Shown here piece after piece: positions 11,604 through 36,670 of a stretch of 64,000 nt of DNA (positions within the stretch are counted from its first letter, which is position 1; each line of letters begins with the position of its first letter). The position numbers were made by a program, and so were the translations under genes. Source of the DNA: Bimastos eiseni (Eukaryota > Annelida > Clitellata > Crassiclitellata > Lumbricidae); NCBI GenBank assembly GCA_959347315.1, contig OY365807.1, positions 10,011,152 to 10,075,151 on the forward strand. Reading direction: 5' to 3'. The notes below the pieces were generated by a model. The model did no database searches, was not told the origin of the DNA, and saw only the letters and a list, made by a program, of their open reading frames with translations.

Positions 11604-14600
11604 ATGTCTGTGGTTCTGAATAATGGAAGATCGATGCCTATTATTGGACGTAAGTAAAGATTATGCCACTTTTGTAGCGCATTGATTGTGTAGCTTAGTA
11701 AAAATGTGATCGTAACCGGTAACAACAGATTTCCCACTTAAAAGCTAAGCACAACAGACCAGTCTTCTTCACGAGCACTGTGTCGACCCAGACTTCCAGA
11801 GGCTAGTCAACGAGGAGATCCATTCCGGCGTGTGTCGTTGAGGTCGAGAAGAATTAGAAGGCGGATGAGATGATGGGTGAGGGGGAGGGTTCCGTAGAGT
11901 AAACGGATAAGACACTGGAGTGAAGAGCAGAGGACGGAAATTCGATTCCTGATACCCCAAGGTTGACTAGTCCTTTCGCTAGGCTTTGTTTCAATCAGAT
12001 GTACAACGTGATGGAGGCTTTGCGTTGATTTATAAATAATTATATTTGATTCATTGTCAACAAATAAATGGTGGAAGAAACCCGAATTGTATTTATTCAA
12101 TTTCCTTCTACGTTTTGACTCCAGTTGGAACTCATAAAGTCGTGGGAAGGGATGTGATTAACATCACCTTATCTGCCGCCCTAGAAGCCGGATATCGCTC
12201 CATCGGTGAGACAAGTAACGTATACTAACATTGCATCCACGAGCATGGAGCTTCTTCAACTCATTTAAAATTCACTTGCGCAAGCTGTCACCAGGACTCC
12301 CGAGCATATAAAACTCCTTTCCTTAAATCACATCATCACCCTCAAAGACATGTCTTCTGTTTCTGTCATGTTTTTTAGTTGTTCATTGCCTATCTTATCA
12401 TTTCACCTCAGGAGGTTTTAGAGCAATGGATAAGATACCGATACTGGCATGCAGAACAGAGAAACAGAGTCTCATTCCTACCACTTCGAAGCAGCCATAC
12501 CTACCACTCTTCAATTGCCTGTCCTACCACCACACATTTGCCTGCCCTTCCTGCTCACAATTGTCTGTTCTACCACTTTAGAGATCACTCTGTTCTCAGC
12601 TTGTTCTGTTCAATTGCGATTTAAGATAATAATTTTTCTTTGCGCTTACAATTGATTCGAGAACATAACTGTTTCCTCATAAGATTCAATATACAGATCG
12701 CTTGAATATGGTCAGAACGGGATCAACATTCATTTCAGATTCCCTTAACACAGAGCCCTGAGAGGAATGTGTAGCAGCAACTGCAGAGGAATAGCGCTCA
12801 GCAGTGCTTCTTCATTTCAGACACTGCAAGTGTTTACAAGAATGAAGCAGATATTGGGTCTGTCTTACCACAACTCATGCAGCAGTATTCACTGGAGAGA
12901 AAAGATCTGTCTGTTACAAGCAAGCTTGGCAAGTACACTCTCATATTGTTCATTTATAATTGTATGTATGTTTCTTATTTTAATATATTGCTTTTAAATT
13001 GCTTGACTCAAAATACAAGTACGAAGGATATTGGAACTGAAAACATTTGCTCCGATAATTGTACTGAACCTTGACTGTAGGGCATAACCGGGTAGACAAT
13101 TTCCACCAAGTACCGAATCCGAGTATTTGGATAAACTATATGCCGGATCCAAGTACGAACCGAATAGTAGCAGCAAATCTGGCCAGTGAGTACCATCCGT
13201 AGGCAAAGCCTAGTTAACCTGCATGTGCATAGCTATGGAGAACAATCTGTAGTCAATGCAGAGTCTGTAGTAACATCCTTCATATAGCGTATCGTCGCAC
13301 TCTAGGCTATAATATATTCATTATTTAATAACTTTGCATGTGAAAAAAAATTTAAAACCTTGTGATAAAATTTGAAATATGAAGTTATCAACGATGTCTT
13401 TACTCTCTAGTGTTTACCGGAAAGTGGGTAGAGCCAATTCAAGCAGGAAAATTATTGATTTGGTTGCTACCTGGGGAATGCAACCAAAAGAAATTAAAAT
13501 ATATAAATTAAAAGCATTATTTTAAAGAAAATTCAATGGAATGTTAAGTTCCTGTTTAATTAATCAATAACTAAGTTATAAGTAAGTCTGTTTGTCCTAA
13601 ATTTATTTGATGAAAAAAATATTATTTTATCAAAAGAATATCTTATCAAGAAAAGTTATTTTTAGCTATTTGCGGGTGTAACATTTGCTGAGGTGAATAC
13701 TTCCAAAAAGTTCAATATTCGGCCGAGGCGATTTCCAGTTATGCCCTATTTGTAGCAACAAGCCAATATTAAAGGAATGTAATAGTCTCTCTAAGAACCT
13801 CCTAGATGGTCTATGTGATTAAAAATATGATCACTTTACCTGATGCTTTAGTTAACTCATCGTCTTACATTGAATTCGTCATGATTCGACATTTAGCGCC
13901 AAAAGACCATGGATCTGGAAAATGTCGTGAAGCCTGTTTGAAGTCTCTCCGTATGCTTGGACTTGATTACCTGGATCTCTACTTAATCCATTGGCCTGGA
14001 GCATCCAGAATGAGGCCAGAGGATTCGAGGCATGAGACACTGAGAATGGAAAGTTGGCGTGACTTGGAGCAGCTATATGACGAAGGTAAGCATTGTAAAT
14101 AATTGTTTATTATGATATATTTTTATAACATATGTTATTTGTATATATATATATATATTAATAATATCTTGTTAATCATATATACATTTCTGTGTTTGAT
14201 AAAATCAAATATAATCTGGTATAATTGGATCTAATTTTACTGAATCTAATCTACAGGTAATGACTTCTAAAATACCTTGATGATTGAAGCATCAGTCAAA
14301 TTTGTTTTACAACTTATTGTTATATCATGGCTATGCAATGCAATACAATCATATTTGCTCTTTAATTAAATAATATATCACAAGGCATTGTTTTTCACTA
14401 TTGTTATGAATTAGCAACTTCCATTTCTATAATGATGTCATTGTACAAGGAAGGTACTGACTGATGGTACACAAAATCAAGGTGTAAACAGATCAAAATA
14501 CGGGGCCCCAGCCATGCATACAGTCTGAGGCAGATAAACCTGCTAAAGATAGCAACATGTAGTATGCGGTTGTAATCTTTAAATTGCTGGTGTATAAGCC

Positions 14601-17388
14601 TTCTTTGGTTCAGCAGAGTCCATGTCATATAACTAGCTTTTAACTCAGTTGTTTGTTTACTTATCTTTTGCCATCTGTGAATACTGTTGAAGTTTGGCAT
14701 TTTAATCTTCCTTACAGGTGTTCTTAAAGCGATTGGGGTTTCCAATTATGGCGAAACACACTTGCTGAAACTGTTGCAAACCAGCCGAATCAAGCCATCT
14801 GTACTACAGGTCAGCATTGGTTATTAATTATTATAGATGTATGATTGTACACATGAAAACACTGAAACAAAGGCGCATTACTTCTTTTCATCAGCAGTTG
14901 CATCTCTAAGGGGGGGCGGTGTTCCAGATGGAGGGGCCAATTGCTGAGATGTTTGATTATCATTCCAACTGTCATAATTAATTAACCAATCTGGACAGAA
15001 GTGTTTAGATGTGTATTTTGTGTTACTGTGAATGTTACATTCTGACCTGGTTTAACTAGTTGGGAGTATTTTCTATAATCTAACTCTTGCAATTTATAAG
15101 AAAGTATATTCTTTATTGGACCAAATGTGTATCTGCACTATGGTGTGCAATACTTTTAAAATTACAGCTAATTAAAAAAAGTATTTTCGTTCTACATTGT
15201 CTGTCTGTGGGATAACTTAGAGCCTACTGGAATAATTTAGAGCCTACTAAAAATATTTGCTCTGTCATCATTGGGCAGAATTTGATAGAGACATAGAAAT
15301 AAGTGACTAATCCTGCTATGCATGGGCAAATGTGGAGAAACTTGGGATTTTTTCACTATATCTGCTGCAGGGTCTGTCTCCCCTTATAGATGACAGCAGC
15401 TGTTATATGGTCTTCTGTAGGTCGAATGCCATCCACAGCTTATCCAGACGGATCTTCGTGACCTTTGTCGTAAGAATTCAATTCATTTCCAGGCTTATTC
15501 TTCACTTGGCAGCTCTTCCCCGGAAAATGAAGTGAGTGGATTTACCAGTAATAGTAATGTTTATAATGATAAGAATAACAATAATAGCAATGTTTCATCA
15601 ATAATCAAAATAACGATTATGATGATCATAATAATAATAATTAGATTACTGATGAACACTTTGCATTACTGGAAGAATCTTATCTTAGAGAGACCATCAA
15701 TTTGATTTCAGACATCTAGTGATGGAATAAAACTGTACAAACTTAGCTGTGAAGAGAAAAGACAACGATTTTTTGCAGCTGCTGTGAATTACATTTTTTC
15801 AGCTCCTGACAAACACTGAAGTAAGAAGAATTGCAAAGGAATGTAGTAGGACGAAAGCTCAAGTTCTTCTGCGTTGGGCCGTTCAGCAGGACATCGGCAA
15901 GTTTCAAATGACAATAATCTCCTTATTAAACAATTGTCAGGTGGTATGCAGCATATGTAGATTTATACATGTAGATCAGAGACTCAGCGTTTAACAAGCT
16001 TGTGGTCTCCCTGATGGTGCAGTCAGTCTGCAATCCAAATCCAACAATTGTGGAAAGATGACACTCTGAGCAAGCTCCATATGAAGACTTCTGAAAAGTC
16101 ACCTGTGCATGAGATCCAGATTTAAGAACAAGATGGGCGCAAGATATGGGTATTCTTGATCGTTTGCTGACCGTGTTATTATAAAGTGCCCTTGTAGTGG
16201 CACGGGTGCATTATGGCCGCATATGGCGCTCTAAAAATTGTCCGTTTAATAATATTCATAATAATAATAAAGATAATCATAGTAAGAAGAAGAAATGATT
16301 AGTCTCTAGAGCTAGCCCTGAGTCAGCCATGTATTTGAATTGTTTGCAACTTCACTTTCTCGGCCTCGGCTTATGAAGGTGCGTGACCTGTCCTCTCCCT
16401 TGTCAGTCTACTGATCTTGGTTAAGTTGGCTGAGGGTGCAAGAAATCTCAAACGAAACCTGCGATGGTGATGGGTTTGCGGTCCAGCTTGCAAACCACTT
16501 TGACATCAGGCACTCCAGATAAACTAAGTGAAACCTTATTTTTGTTTTAACTTGGTCATAAGTGATTATAGACGTCTGCAAGCGCACGACATGTACAAAT
16601 AAACGAATACGAACAAAACATCTATATACAAAATATGTCGAAAGCATAAAAATTAATAAAATGCCAGGATGGCAACTGAGGGCCGGGCGGGCGCTGGTTA
16701 TAGTATTTAGCCATTCTAAGGCATGGGTAATAAAAATATAAGTTACGTTATATAAACTATTTATTAGATCTTTTGTACATACGATGTGATTGCCTTTTCT
16801 TTCCTTTCAACTCAGCAGGCAATAAATACTGTTATAAAGTATTTAGGGCCCATCCATATATTACGTACGCAGAAAAATCGGATTTTTCGTGGACCCTCCC
16901 CCATGTGTACGTACATTTGAGTTCTACCCCCTGCCATTGCAAAGGTTAAATAGCTAAAAACCAACATTGATTTTAAGACCCTCTTTCCTCGCTGCGTACG
17001 TAATTATGTGGACGGCCCCTTATTACATTATCTCAAGTCACACAATTTCATCTGGAAAATATGTACGTACACAAAGTTGATGCTCAACAGATCTTGTTTT
17101 AATCGCCGGTAAGACTACATATAAAATATATAGTCTTACCTAGTCGCCTTCCGTTCATAATTACCAACTCTGTTGACATAGTAAGCACTTGAAATAGATA
17201 AATAAATAAATTTATTTCTGATTAAAATACTTTCTCTTTCAGGAGTTATTCCAAAATCTGTGAATCAACAACGTATTCATGAAAACATAGATATATTCAG
17301 CTTCAATCTGACGTCAGACCAGATGATGGCGTTGGAAAACTTAAACGTTGACAGACACTATTGCTGGAATTCTGGTCAGGTCGCCTAG
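11604..17388 (+). CDS. Aldo-keto reductase (glyoxal reductase/YtbE-like), 8 exons
   Basis: NAD(P)H-dependent carbonyl reductase of the aldo-keto reductase superfamily; probably a soluble cytosolic enzyme that reduces aldehydes or ketones, substrate unknown. Exons: 11604-11649, 12125-12205, 12821-12928, 13897-14085, 14718-14809, 15421-15531, 15803-15896, 17243-17388. Phases join perfectly, giving 867 nt and 288 residues, a normal family length. The start is MSVVLNNGRSMPIIG, the usual beginning. The catalytic tetrad is complete: Asp and Tyr in IDTASVYKNE, Lys in TSKLAPKD, His in YLIHWPG. Other family motifs are GVSNYGETHL, ECHPQL, YSSLGSSS and the cofactor-binding IPKSVN near the C-terminus. 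Introns 3 and 7 begin with GCAAGT rather than GT. An ATTAAA at 17585 and an AATAAA at 18334 are possible polyadenylation signals. The subfamily call rests on motif resemblance only. Confidence 0.93.
11900..11995 (+). mobile_element. SINE fragment in aldo-keto reductase intron 1
   Basis: Contains a B-box-like ATTCGATTCCT followed by CCCCAAGGTTGACTAGTCC and TTTCGCTAGGC. This is the same order as in the fuller copies at 23.2 and 51.7 kb. Only the head region is recognisable. Confidence 0.5.
12929..12934 (+). other. GC-type 5' splice site of intron 3
   Basis: Exon 3 ends in ...AAGCTTG and the intron begins GCAAGT. Only this junction restores the conserved SKLAPKDHG sequence with exon 4 (acceptor at 13896). 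GCAAGT is the strong extended consensus typical of GC-AG introns. Confidence 0.85.
15897..15902 (+). other. GC-type 5' splice site of intron 7
   Basis: Exon 7 ends ...GACATCG and the intron begins GCAAGT. Joining to 17243 gives the conserved DIGVIPKSVN. This is the second GC-AG intron of the same gene. Confidence 0.85.
16846..17019. mobile_element. MITE (PIF/Harbinger-like) in aldo-keto reductase intron 7
   Basis: A 174-bp element with imperfect terminal inverted repeats of about 27 bp: left GGGCCCATCCATATATTACG, with the right end inverted as GGGGCCGTCCACATAATTAC; both arms continue TACGCAG-like. It is flanked by TTA on each side, as expected for the 3-bp target duplications of Harbinger-type elements. 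No coding capacity. A similar terminus (GGGGCCGTCCATAAATGACG) occurs at 62143. Confidence 0.75.
17108..17140. repeat. Short perfect-looking hairpin in intron 7
   Basis: GGTAAGACTACATAT is followed by a 3-base loop and its near-exact inverse ATATATAGTCTTACC (one mismatch): a 15-bp stem. It is too short for a typical microRNA precursor. It may be a snap-back replication product. Confidence 0.7.
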
Positions 17389-17639
17389 TGCGGACCCAGT
17401 AGGTCAGAGAGTGCAGTAGTAGAAACTGCCGATGATTGACGCTTAAGAGTAGATGCTTGAATCTCTGTGATTGCGACGCTGGTGCCTGGTTGTAAAGTTT
17501 GCAACGTTTAACGTGGCCTAATAGTACTTGGATGAGTTACCGTTTATGAAAGCAAGACCTTTGATGCACTGCTAGTTGGTAGGAATTAAACTTGTAGTTT
17601 GAGAGGTTAAAAGCTTGTAATTTTGAAACATTGGGAAGT

Positions 17640-17865
17640 TTGCAAGTTCGGATAAACAGTTGACTGATTTAAAGGTTTGGACGCTGGTCACGTGGTGAGG
17701 ACTGAGGAGATGTTTGAATTGTAACACGGTGGCAGGAAGATCAGAAGGATGTGGGTTCGATTCCCGCTCACCCATGAAGGGACTCGCTCCCCCAGGGTTC
17801 GATTTGTAAAAGAAGGAAGCAGAGGGTTGTCGGCTGTTGAGTATTTCTGGAAATCTGAGGGATAT
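17640..17865 (+). repeat. tRNA-like/SINE-like segment downstream of the reductase
   Basis: GTGGGTTCGATTCCCGCTC near 17751-17770 is a good pol III B box, but no convincing A box or cloverleaf was found. The surrounding sequence probably derives from a SINE or LINE tail. Confidence 0.4.
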
Positions 17866-17946
17866 CACAGTATATCAACAACACCCTTGCAAATCGACAC
17901 TGCGCTCTCCCAACCGCGGGAGCTCTGATGTTCCACCAGAGGTGTC

Positions 17947-18077
17947 CAGTAGCGATCTGCTTTCCGATCCGCTCAACTCACGGATTACTCAAGGCCTCTG
18001 AGTATAGTCACTTTGAACAGTAACATAAATTCTCAGTAACATAAATTCTCCAGTAGCGATCTGCTTTCCGATCCGAT
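17947..18077. repeat. Local direct duplication
   Basis: TCCAGTAGCGATCTGCTTTC at about 17946-17965 is repeated at about 18049-18068, with the following CGATCCG also shared. Between them CAGTAACATAAATTCTC occurs twice in tandem. Confidence 0.75.
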
Positions 18078-20980
18078 TCTGTTAATAATAATAATAATTA
18101 GAGTATCTTGGTCCTTGCGGATTACTATTAAGCAGTGTCCACACTTTTATTATCGCCTGCCATATATGATATGGAATGGACTCCCTTTTGCGCTCCGCAT
18201 AGTGTGTGGGGTTCACACCAATAGACGTACGTTCTAACTAACGTACTAACTGTCCTGTATATTTTTTATCTGTGGTTGGACTGGGAGCGTTTCTAAATAG
18301 ATTGCCTTAAAGGATGCTATATAAAAATTCCTCAATAAAATAATACTAATAGTTTTATGGTCGTGATGTCATATTTGGTAGCCCACTTTCTAGGTCAAAG
18401 TAACGCCCTGCACAGCAGCTGTCTTCCTTCAGTCCGTCCTTCACTCCTTCATGCACTTCATACTTGGCTCATTCCCACCTTTCGTGTCCTTCCTCTAGAC
18501 TATCTTTCCGTTCTTCCCTCTTGTTCTTTTCCGTTATCCATTCAGTGCTCGTTAACTGTTATCTCCATCTCCAGCAAATAGATGGCGCTAGTGAAGTAGG
18601 CCCTACACTCGAGCTGCACGTTTCCCTTGGCCAGATGGCGCCAGCGTGTGCGAGAATATGGCATTCTGTATAACAGCAGTTGAACTCGATATTAGATGCG
18701 TAATGTTCCTTAACCATAAACGCTCCGTCCTAACTCATACATTCGTAATAATTATACGCAAATGACGCGTGTTATGACGTCTCACGCATTCGACGTCGTG
18801 CTCTTGAATGTAGATGATCGGAATCACGGGTTTCCAACATTCGGCCAGCCTCGGTAATATCATATCAGAGGCGTCCAGATAGGGGTCCGGAGGCAGTTGC
18901 CTCCAATTTCAGGTAGGGGATATTTCCTTAGTCTAAGGGGGCGGGGGCGATATCTTGCCTTCCTGACACTTGGGACCGGGGAGTTGGCCTCCATTACTTG
19001 GCGGGGGGGGGGGTGGTAGACGCCTATGTATCATATTGGTACCGGATTCTCCGTTAAGACGGTCCGCAAATAAGGAACGGCTTTCCAAAATGCGGACCTA
19101 AATATTTGTAGGAGTATTTTGTCAAATGCTCGTAAAAACTCGGACCAGGGATAGAGATTAGCCCAATAGTAAGCGATTGTTTTGTTTTATTATAAATACA
19201 GATTTAAATTTGAGAGCGGACAGTCGGTATTGCATGAATTCTATTACAGGTAGCCTAGATATAGTAATTGGCCATGTTGATAAAAGCGCGGAAATCAACG
19301 TACTCCACCCCATAGCATGGTCAGACCAGCATGATCAACAGGAGTCCTAATCCATAGGATTTTGTAGGTCCACTCCTCTGGAGTGTGGGAAGTAAAGGGG
19401 ATTAGGAGAATACAGTCAGTGACACGTATTACCATCTGCCGTTAATTTCAAACTTACCTTAGTTAACTATGAGCTAAAGGGGCGTGTACGCATTAGCATC
19501 ATATAATTATAACGTATTGTTATTGGTTTGCAAGTAGGCCTATTAGAATGTTCGGAGGCAAATGTCTGGGGAGGGACAAATGTCCGTTCACCACATTTTC
19601 TGATCATTGCTGTTATCCAGAAGTCCACGGACCAGTCCAACGACAGCGAGAGAATTACGCTGAACAACAAGAGTCAGCCAGGCGCCGCAGTAATCGCGCG
19701 ATGAAGATCGTTTCGTTGCTGCCCTGTCTATATCAATATATATATATATATATATAACGTTTATATTCATCGATGCGTACATTGGATACCCATGCGTATA
19801 TATATTGGACTATATGTATATAAACGCTTACGATATATACGCAAATACATATTTTGGTGTTCAATGTACATGTATATGCCTGTGGTGTATTGATATATTC
19901 ATTGGGACTATATAATATTATGTATGTACACATTGGACGCCTATATACATATTCTTACCTATAATAATTTGTATTTAATATGTATTTTTTACTAGATTTT
20001 ATGTATGTATTTGTCGAAGTATGTATTGACGTATAGTCATCCGTTTTGCGCAACTTAGAGAATGGGGCAAAAGGCGTCGTCATCTGCGATCGCCCGACCG
20101 ACCGACCAATCGGCTATGAGCCCGAAGAAGAACCGTCCTGTGATTAGTGGATGTAACAGCGTCAAAGGACTTCGCAAAGTCTAAGAAAAGTCTGCTTCCT
20201 ACTAGAAATCCTGCTTTCGATACACCTTAGAGGAGAGGAAGGAAGAGAGGGAGGAAGAGATCGAGGGGCATGGACTTACTTTCACACATTTCTCGTCGCT
20301 TAGGTATACGCGTCGTGTGTCCGTACGTTTACGACTCTCGCTGCTATACATTGGCATCGGACACACTTTTGTCTGGTTCGTTGAGCCAACAGAATAATTC
20401 TGACTGGACACATCGTAGTGCAAGGAGAAAGTCTGGTTACTTAATAGGACACGTTATAGGAGTTGGATGTCTAGCGGAAGAACACGGTCGTTATACTTGA
20501 TAGCTATAGGTTAACGTGAAGTTTGTCAACACAGCGATGTCCGAGTCGATGGAGGACAGTGCATGAAGCCTGACTACGTCACTTTTAGTTTGACCAGACA
20601 TAGGAGAGAAGGCGTCTGGCGGAAAACCACGCTCTTTGAAAACAGGAATTTCATGAACGTTCTATATGTATCTAAGTAACTTCTGGTGTTAACAGACACG
20701 ACACATCGCGTGGGCAACTGACTCTGATTTTAGTCAGTCCAGCATACTTGGAACGAGGTGCCTTTGCAAGGTTTACGTACATAGTTTCGTATAAGTTTAA
20801 AGGTATAACTTGTGGTAGAATTTCGTACATATAGTTACGTAGCTGATTAGTGTTTTTTTAGTGGATTTCCTAGATAGGTCGTGGTACGTATTTTGTGCTG
20901 GAACTTCGAATAGGTACGCGGTGGTACACATGTTTTTCTAATATGGTTTCCATGGTACGCAGTTTCTGCGCCGTCGATAC
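18078..20980. other. Intergenic stretch between reductase and BAMBI-like gene
   Basis: No gene was recognised. It includes a run of 13 G near 19000 and a TA-rich, TATG-rich stretch at 19735-19960. The last several hundred bases should contain the promoter and 5' UTR of the BAMBI-like gene, but I cannot place the transcription start. Confidence 0.5.
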
Positions 20981-32421
<11,441 letters not shown>

Positions 32422-35400
32422 ACCACACTTCCTCTTTCGCCCTCTGCACATGGGTTCTCGTCTCGGCTTCTCTTTCATCTTCGCTTTTCTTCATAGTTCT
32501 TTTGTCATCTAATCTCTCATTCCAATTCTTCCCCTTTGCACTGCTGGGTTCTCTTGTGGCTGCTCTGCGCTCCCCACTGATCTCATTGCCTCTGCTTTAC
32601 TACCCTCTTTCACCTATTATCCTGACCTCTGCTTATCTGTACTTTTTCATCTGCAACACTGGCCTCTTCTGGTTTTTTGCCCCTTACCTCTCTTGGCCTC
32701 TGATTTTGTACTCTATAACTTCCGCTGTCCTGGTCTCCGCTGTCCTGACCTCGGCTTTTTTGTCCTTCTCTTCCTTTGCTCTTCTGGCCCCTACGTTTTA
32801 CTCGTCTGCTCTCCTGCCATTAGCCGTAGGCGAACGTGATGCCCGATAATATACTATAGGCTTACTACATTTTACGATATCGTTATCGTCAAGGAATTAG
32901 ATCGTTTGATAACATAACCTAAGTCTACGACTGCTACTATAGGCAGGCAAATCATCAAAGCGCAAGAACTACTCAATAATAAACAAACACTTTCTAGCAG
33001 CCCATCTGGTGCGGACATTTAAAGTCGATTACTTTCGTCTTATAGCAGAATTTTATATCAAGGACCGTTTCAATGAAGAAGTTTAAGATTAGTGTAAACA
33101 CGCACGCACACATACAAGCTTACGTCCACGCAGACAAACATAATATTAGGGTTTATCGAATGCCTCAGCCCTGCAGAGGTCGGTTAAACGTCTCCGATAA
33201 GAGACCATTGCAAAACACCAGGCCACAAAATTAACTACATATCTGCTTTTAATTGGCCCACATAATATACGTATATATATAAACACTTTCTAGCTACTTA
33301 TATACATTCACTATATGCCGTGGCTGTACGTGAACGTAAAATCTAATCTACATTGGCAATTAAGGGAGTTTGGTCATGGCTCATGAAAATTAACCGCTTA
33401 CAATTCTGGAGATAACATGATACTAGTAGGCCTGTGGCCTATCGAATGCCTGTTTATATCCTAAGTATAGGCCTATTTAGACCATAATTTGAATTTTAAA
33501 TTCCCCTTAACCATGTTTTTGTGGATAGGGGGCCTATATTACGCTACATCCAAGAAAAAGAAGATAAAATCATATTCAAATTGTCTGCAATGAAGAAATC
33601 GAGTCGAATGGTAATCTATTGGTAGCACCTGTGTATAAGGCCAAGTTAAAACATAAAGCTTGCCAGGTCGTAGCTTTAGGGTTTCTAGACCCATGTACAT
33701 GGATCACATACCTAATTCGACCTATAGGATTGAAAGCTTCTTTTTTAAAATGTCGTATGAATGGTTTTGGGGCGATAATTTGCTGATGAGGAAAATATCG
33801 TGTCTTGTTCACATCAGACGTGCAATCAGTTAATTAGGCTTATATGCATTAAGGAGGTGGCGTCGTCAGAGCTTCGAGGTTGGGGTGGGGTGGGCAAGAA
33901 GTCGCTAACGACTTACAAGGCATTTCAGTATTCAAGCAATGTTTGTGGAAACACGCAAAGTGAAGTCACCAACAATACAGACATTTTCTGCGCCAAGCTC
34001 CTAGCTAGATAGGCCTACAGAAATTGGAGACCTTTCGGTAGAGCAGTCTGCCGGAGCGTGTTCTATAGGCCTACCTAAAATGATATGTAAGGTAGCATTC
34101 AGCTGCTTGAAGTTAAAACTGTTGTAATGTAGCGATGGTATTATATTTAACTTGGCATAAATATTAAACCGTGTTGAAATTGATACGATATTTTTCATAA
34201 GTTGTTTGCAGGTCCATAATGGTAACACTAACAGGCATCATGCATTTATGCATCATCAAGCTGACAGCATTTTATGATGATGAGCCCAATTTGCATCACG
34301 TACAGCTATCCACAAACTGAATTGTTGAGATTTAGGAGCAGTTCAGTTTCTACACAGGACATCGTTAGAGCTTCCAAACGATCTTGGTATTGCTGACCTC
34401 ATGAAAAGCTACCTGATAAATACCGACTTCGTTTCTCATATTTCTTCAATTGTCCATTGTGTCGAACAGTGCTTTTTCATCAAAAAAAAGGTGCCGGAAT
34501 ACATGTGTATTGTTAAAAGAAATGTCACAAAAATTAGCTACGGTACCAAATAAAATAAATTTTATAGGACACATTCTATAAACTTACTTATATAAATTTT
34601 AGAATGCAACATATTGAATTGTTAAGTTTTTATATCAAATTCCAGAGTTTTTGAACAACTAATATTTTTATTTTTTTACTTAACAAAAAAAAGGTGCCGG
34701 AACGATGTTCCAGCTGAAAAAAGGACTGGTGTCGAACAAGATATTGAAGACAAGAGAGAGAATGAGACTTGCAAAACCGGATGGAACTAACAAGATGTTG
34801 ATATAAATGTCCAGTCTAAATTAAAGCTGGGCGACTTCTCAATCATGCAGAGTTGACAGTTGGTGCATATGAAGTGAAAAGTGCTTAAGGCCAACAATGG
34901 CCTTAAACCGACCCTGATTAAACCTAATCACTGTTCATATAGATAGCTGAGTCTTGATGTTAAGACCAAGACTTTTAAAAACGAACTCGAGTTCAAGACC
35001 TTGGTCTTGAGGACTACAAGACTGGAGATCAGATATACAATATTCCTACTATTGTTTGTTACTTTCTGGTCAAAGGCAGCTCACAGTATATTTTAGAAAG
35101 CATTGTCAGGCAACAGCAGTCAATTGACGTACATGCCCATCTCTGTGAATACACATACGTCTTGTTACTTTCTGATCAAAGTATTCATAACATGAAACTT
35201 CAAGGTGAGAATAACTATATAAAGCCTGTGCCGTGTCAATACCAATTTATTTACTTATTATAAGAAATAACATAAATTGAATTCATATATACATATATAG
35301 ATATGCATCTATACATTGTACAGAGAGCAAGGCACTTAAAAGCACGTATTATTAGACGTGTATCTCGTTACTTGTTGGTAAAACTGATAATTCTTCATAA

Positions 35401-35519
35401 TTATAAGTTTATATTCTGCCCGACCCACTTGTCCAGGGTTATTAATAACTCATTATTATTAATAAATTTGTAGTGCGCACAAGGTCACACCTAAATGTGA
35501 ATCTGAGGCACAGATAGTC

Positions 35520-35830
35520 AGTCACCAGGAGAAGATGCAATCAGATTTCCAAATCCTTGAAAGCCAAAGAGAAATAGTGAGTTTTGAGTCGCTTTTTAAA
35601 GGAAGGAAGTGAATTTGAGCTATGAAGAGAGAGTGGCAGTCGATTCCATTCCCTAGGAGCAGAGACATGAAGTGCACAAGAGCCCATAACTGTTCTGCAT
35701 CGTGGTTCAACTAAAAGACCTGTACTTGATGATCGTAAGCAACGAGGAGGAATGTAAGGAGTAGTAGAGCATGAATATAGGCAGATGTACTGGTGATGAT
35801 GGCTTTGTAGGTCAAACAAGTTAACTTAAA
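35520..35830 (-). mobile_element. LINE 3'-end fragment (RT C-terminus)
   Basis: The reverse strand reads APREWNRLPLSLHSSNSLPS followed by FKKRLKTHYF, the conserved C-terminal block of CR1/L2-like ORF2 proteins. No upstream RT motifs are present, so this is a 5'-truncated insertion. Confidence 0.8.
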
Positions 35831-36589
35831 TTTAATTAGCAAGCATGTGGATAGAATGGATTAAACTACTCCTTGTATTTCACTAAAGGCCCTTTTCAAT
35901 CCATGATATCCTAAAGATAACAAAAACATGAGTGAAAAAATAAGCATTCTCACAAAAACTTATAAACTATTGTTTATTTCTTTTCCAGACTTTCTACATT
36001 TTCAGAATCATGTTTAGATATATGTAGTTCTGGATACTCTTGACTGCTGCTGCACAATTATTAGTACATTTCTTATCATCTAACACAAGTTTTTTAACTT
36101 TCTAGAATAATTTAGAGATTTTTATCTATAGTTTCACAAATTTTTACCTAATATATAGATATAAGTTGGGAGACAAATCGATATTTTGTCTCATATAAAG
36201 GAAAGGGAGACCACCTCTACGGTCCTCTGGATCTGATTTTGTGATGCAGCATTTGCTTAAGTAACCACTCGAGTTTCTACTGAAATATTCGTAAAATTCA
36301 TATATGCATGAGAGAAAAAAATAAATCCCTATTCAAAAATATTACTTCCAGTTGCAATGACAAGATACGAAAATCATCAGTTCATGAGCAAAATCTACTT
36401 AAGTGTTCAGAGCATAATATATAAAAAATATTTAGAAGTAGACCTGTACAAAAGAAGCTCAATACATCATGCACAATCCCTCCATTCAATGAAAAAAAAT
36501 GACTTCATATGGGGTTAAGTTACACCAACTAATCTGTAAGTGTTAACACGCATCAATAGACCATAACGGTAGATGCAACAGCTGTCTAC

Positions 36590-36670
36590 ATATTTTGCAA
36601 TCGAAAACCCTAAACTTCTAAAGCACCACACAAAAGTCAAACGCAGGTCACCAGCCTATTTATGAGCATG
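36590..36670. repeat. Dispersed repeat, copy 2 (short)
   Basis: AAACTTCTAAAGCACCACAC and the following AGGTCACCAGCCTATTTAT resemble the repeats at 6.4 and 43.1 kb. Confidence 0.5.

Noticed and set aside
13806..14102. 98-codon open frame starting at 13806 as an independent gene
   Set aside because: Only the part from 13897 on is conserved coding (aldo-keto reductase exon 4); the upstream part is intron 3.
17690..17775. tRNA gene
   Set aside because: A good B box is present, but there is no acceptor-stem pairing or standard A box; treated as SINE-like.
32502..32849. Leu/Phe/Ser-rich 115-codon open frame as a membrane protein
   Set aside because: Pyrimidine-rich 3' flank of the BAMBI-like gene; composition alone explains the hydrophobic translation.
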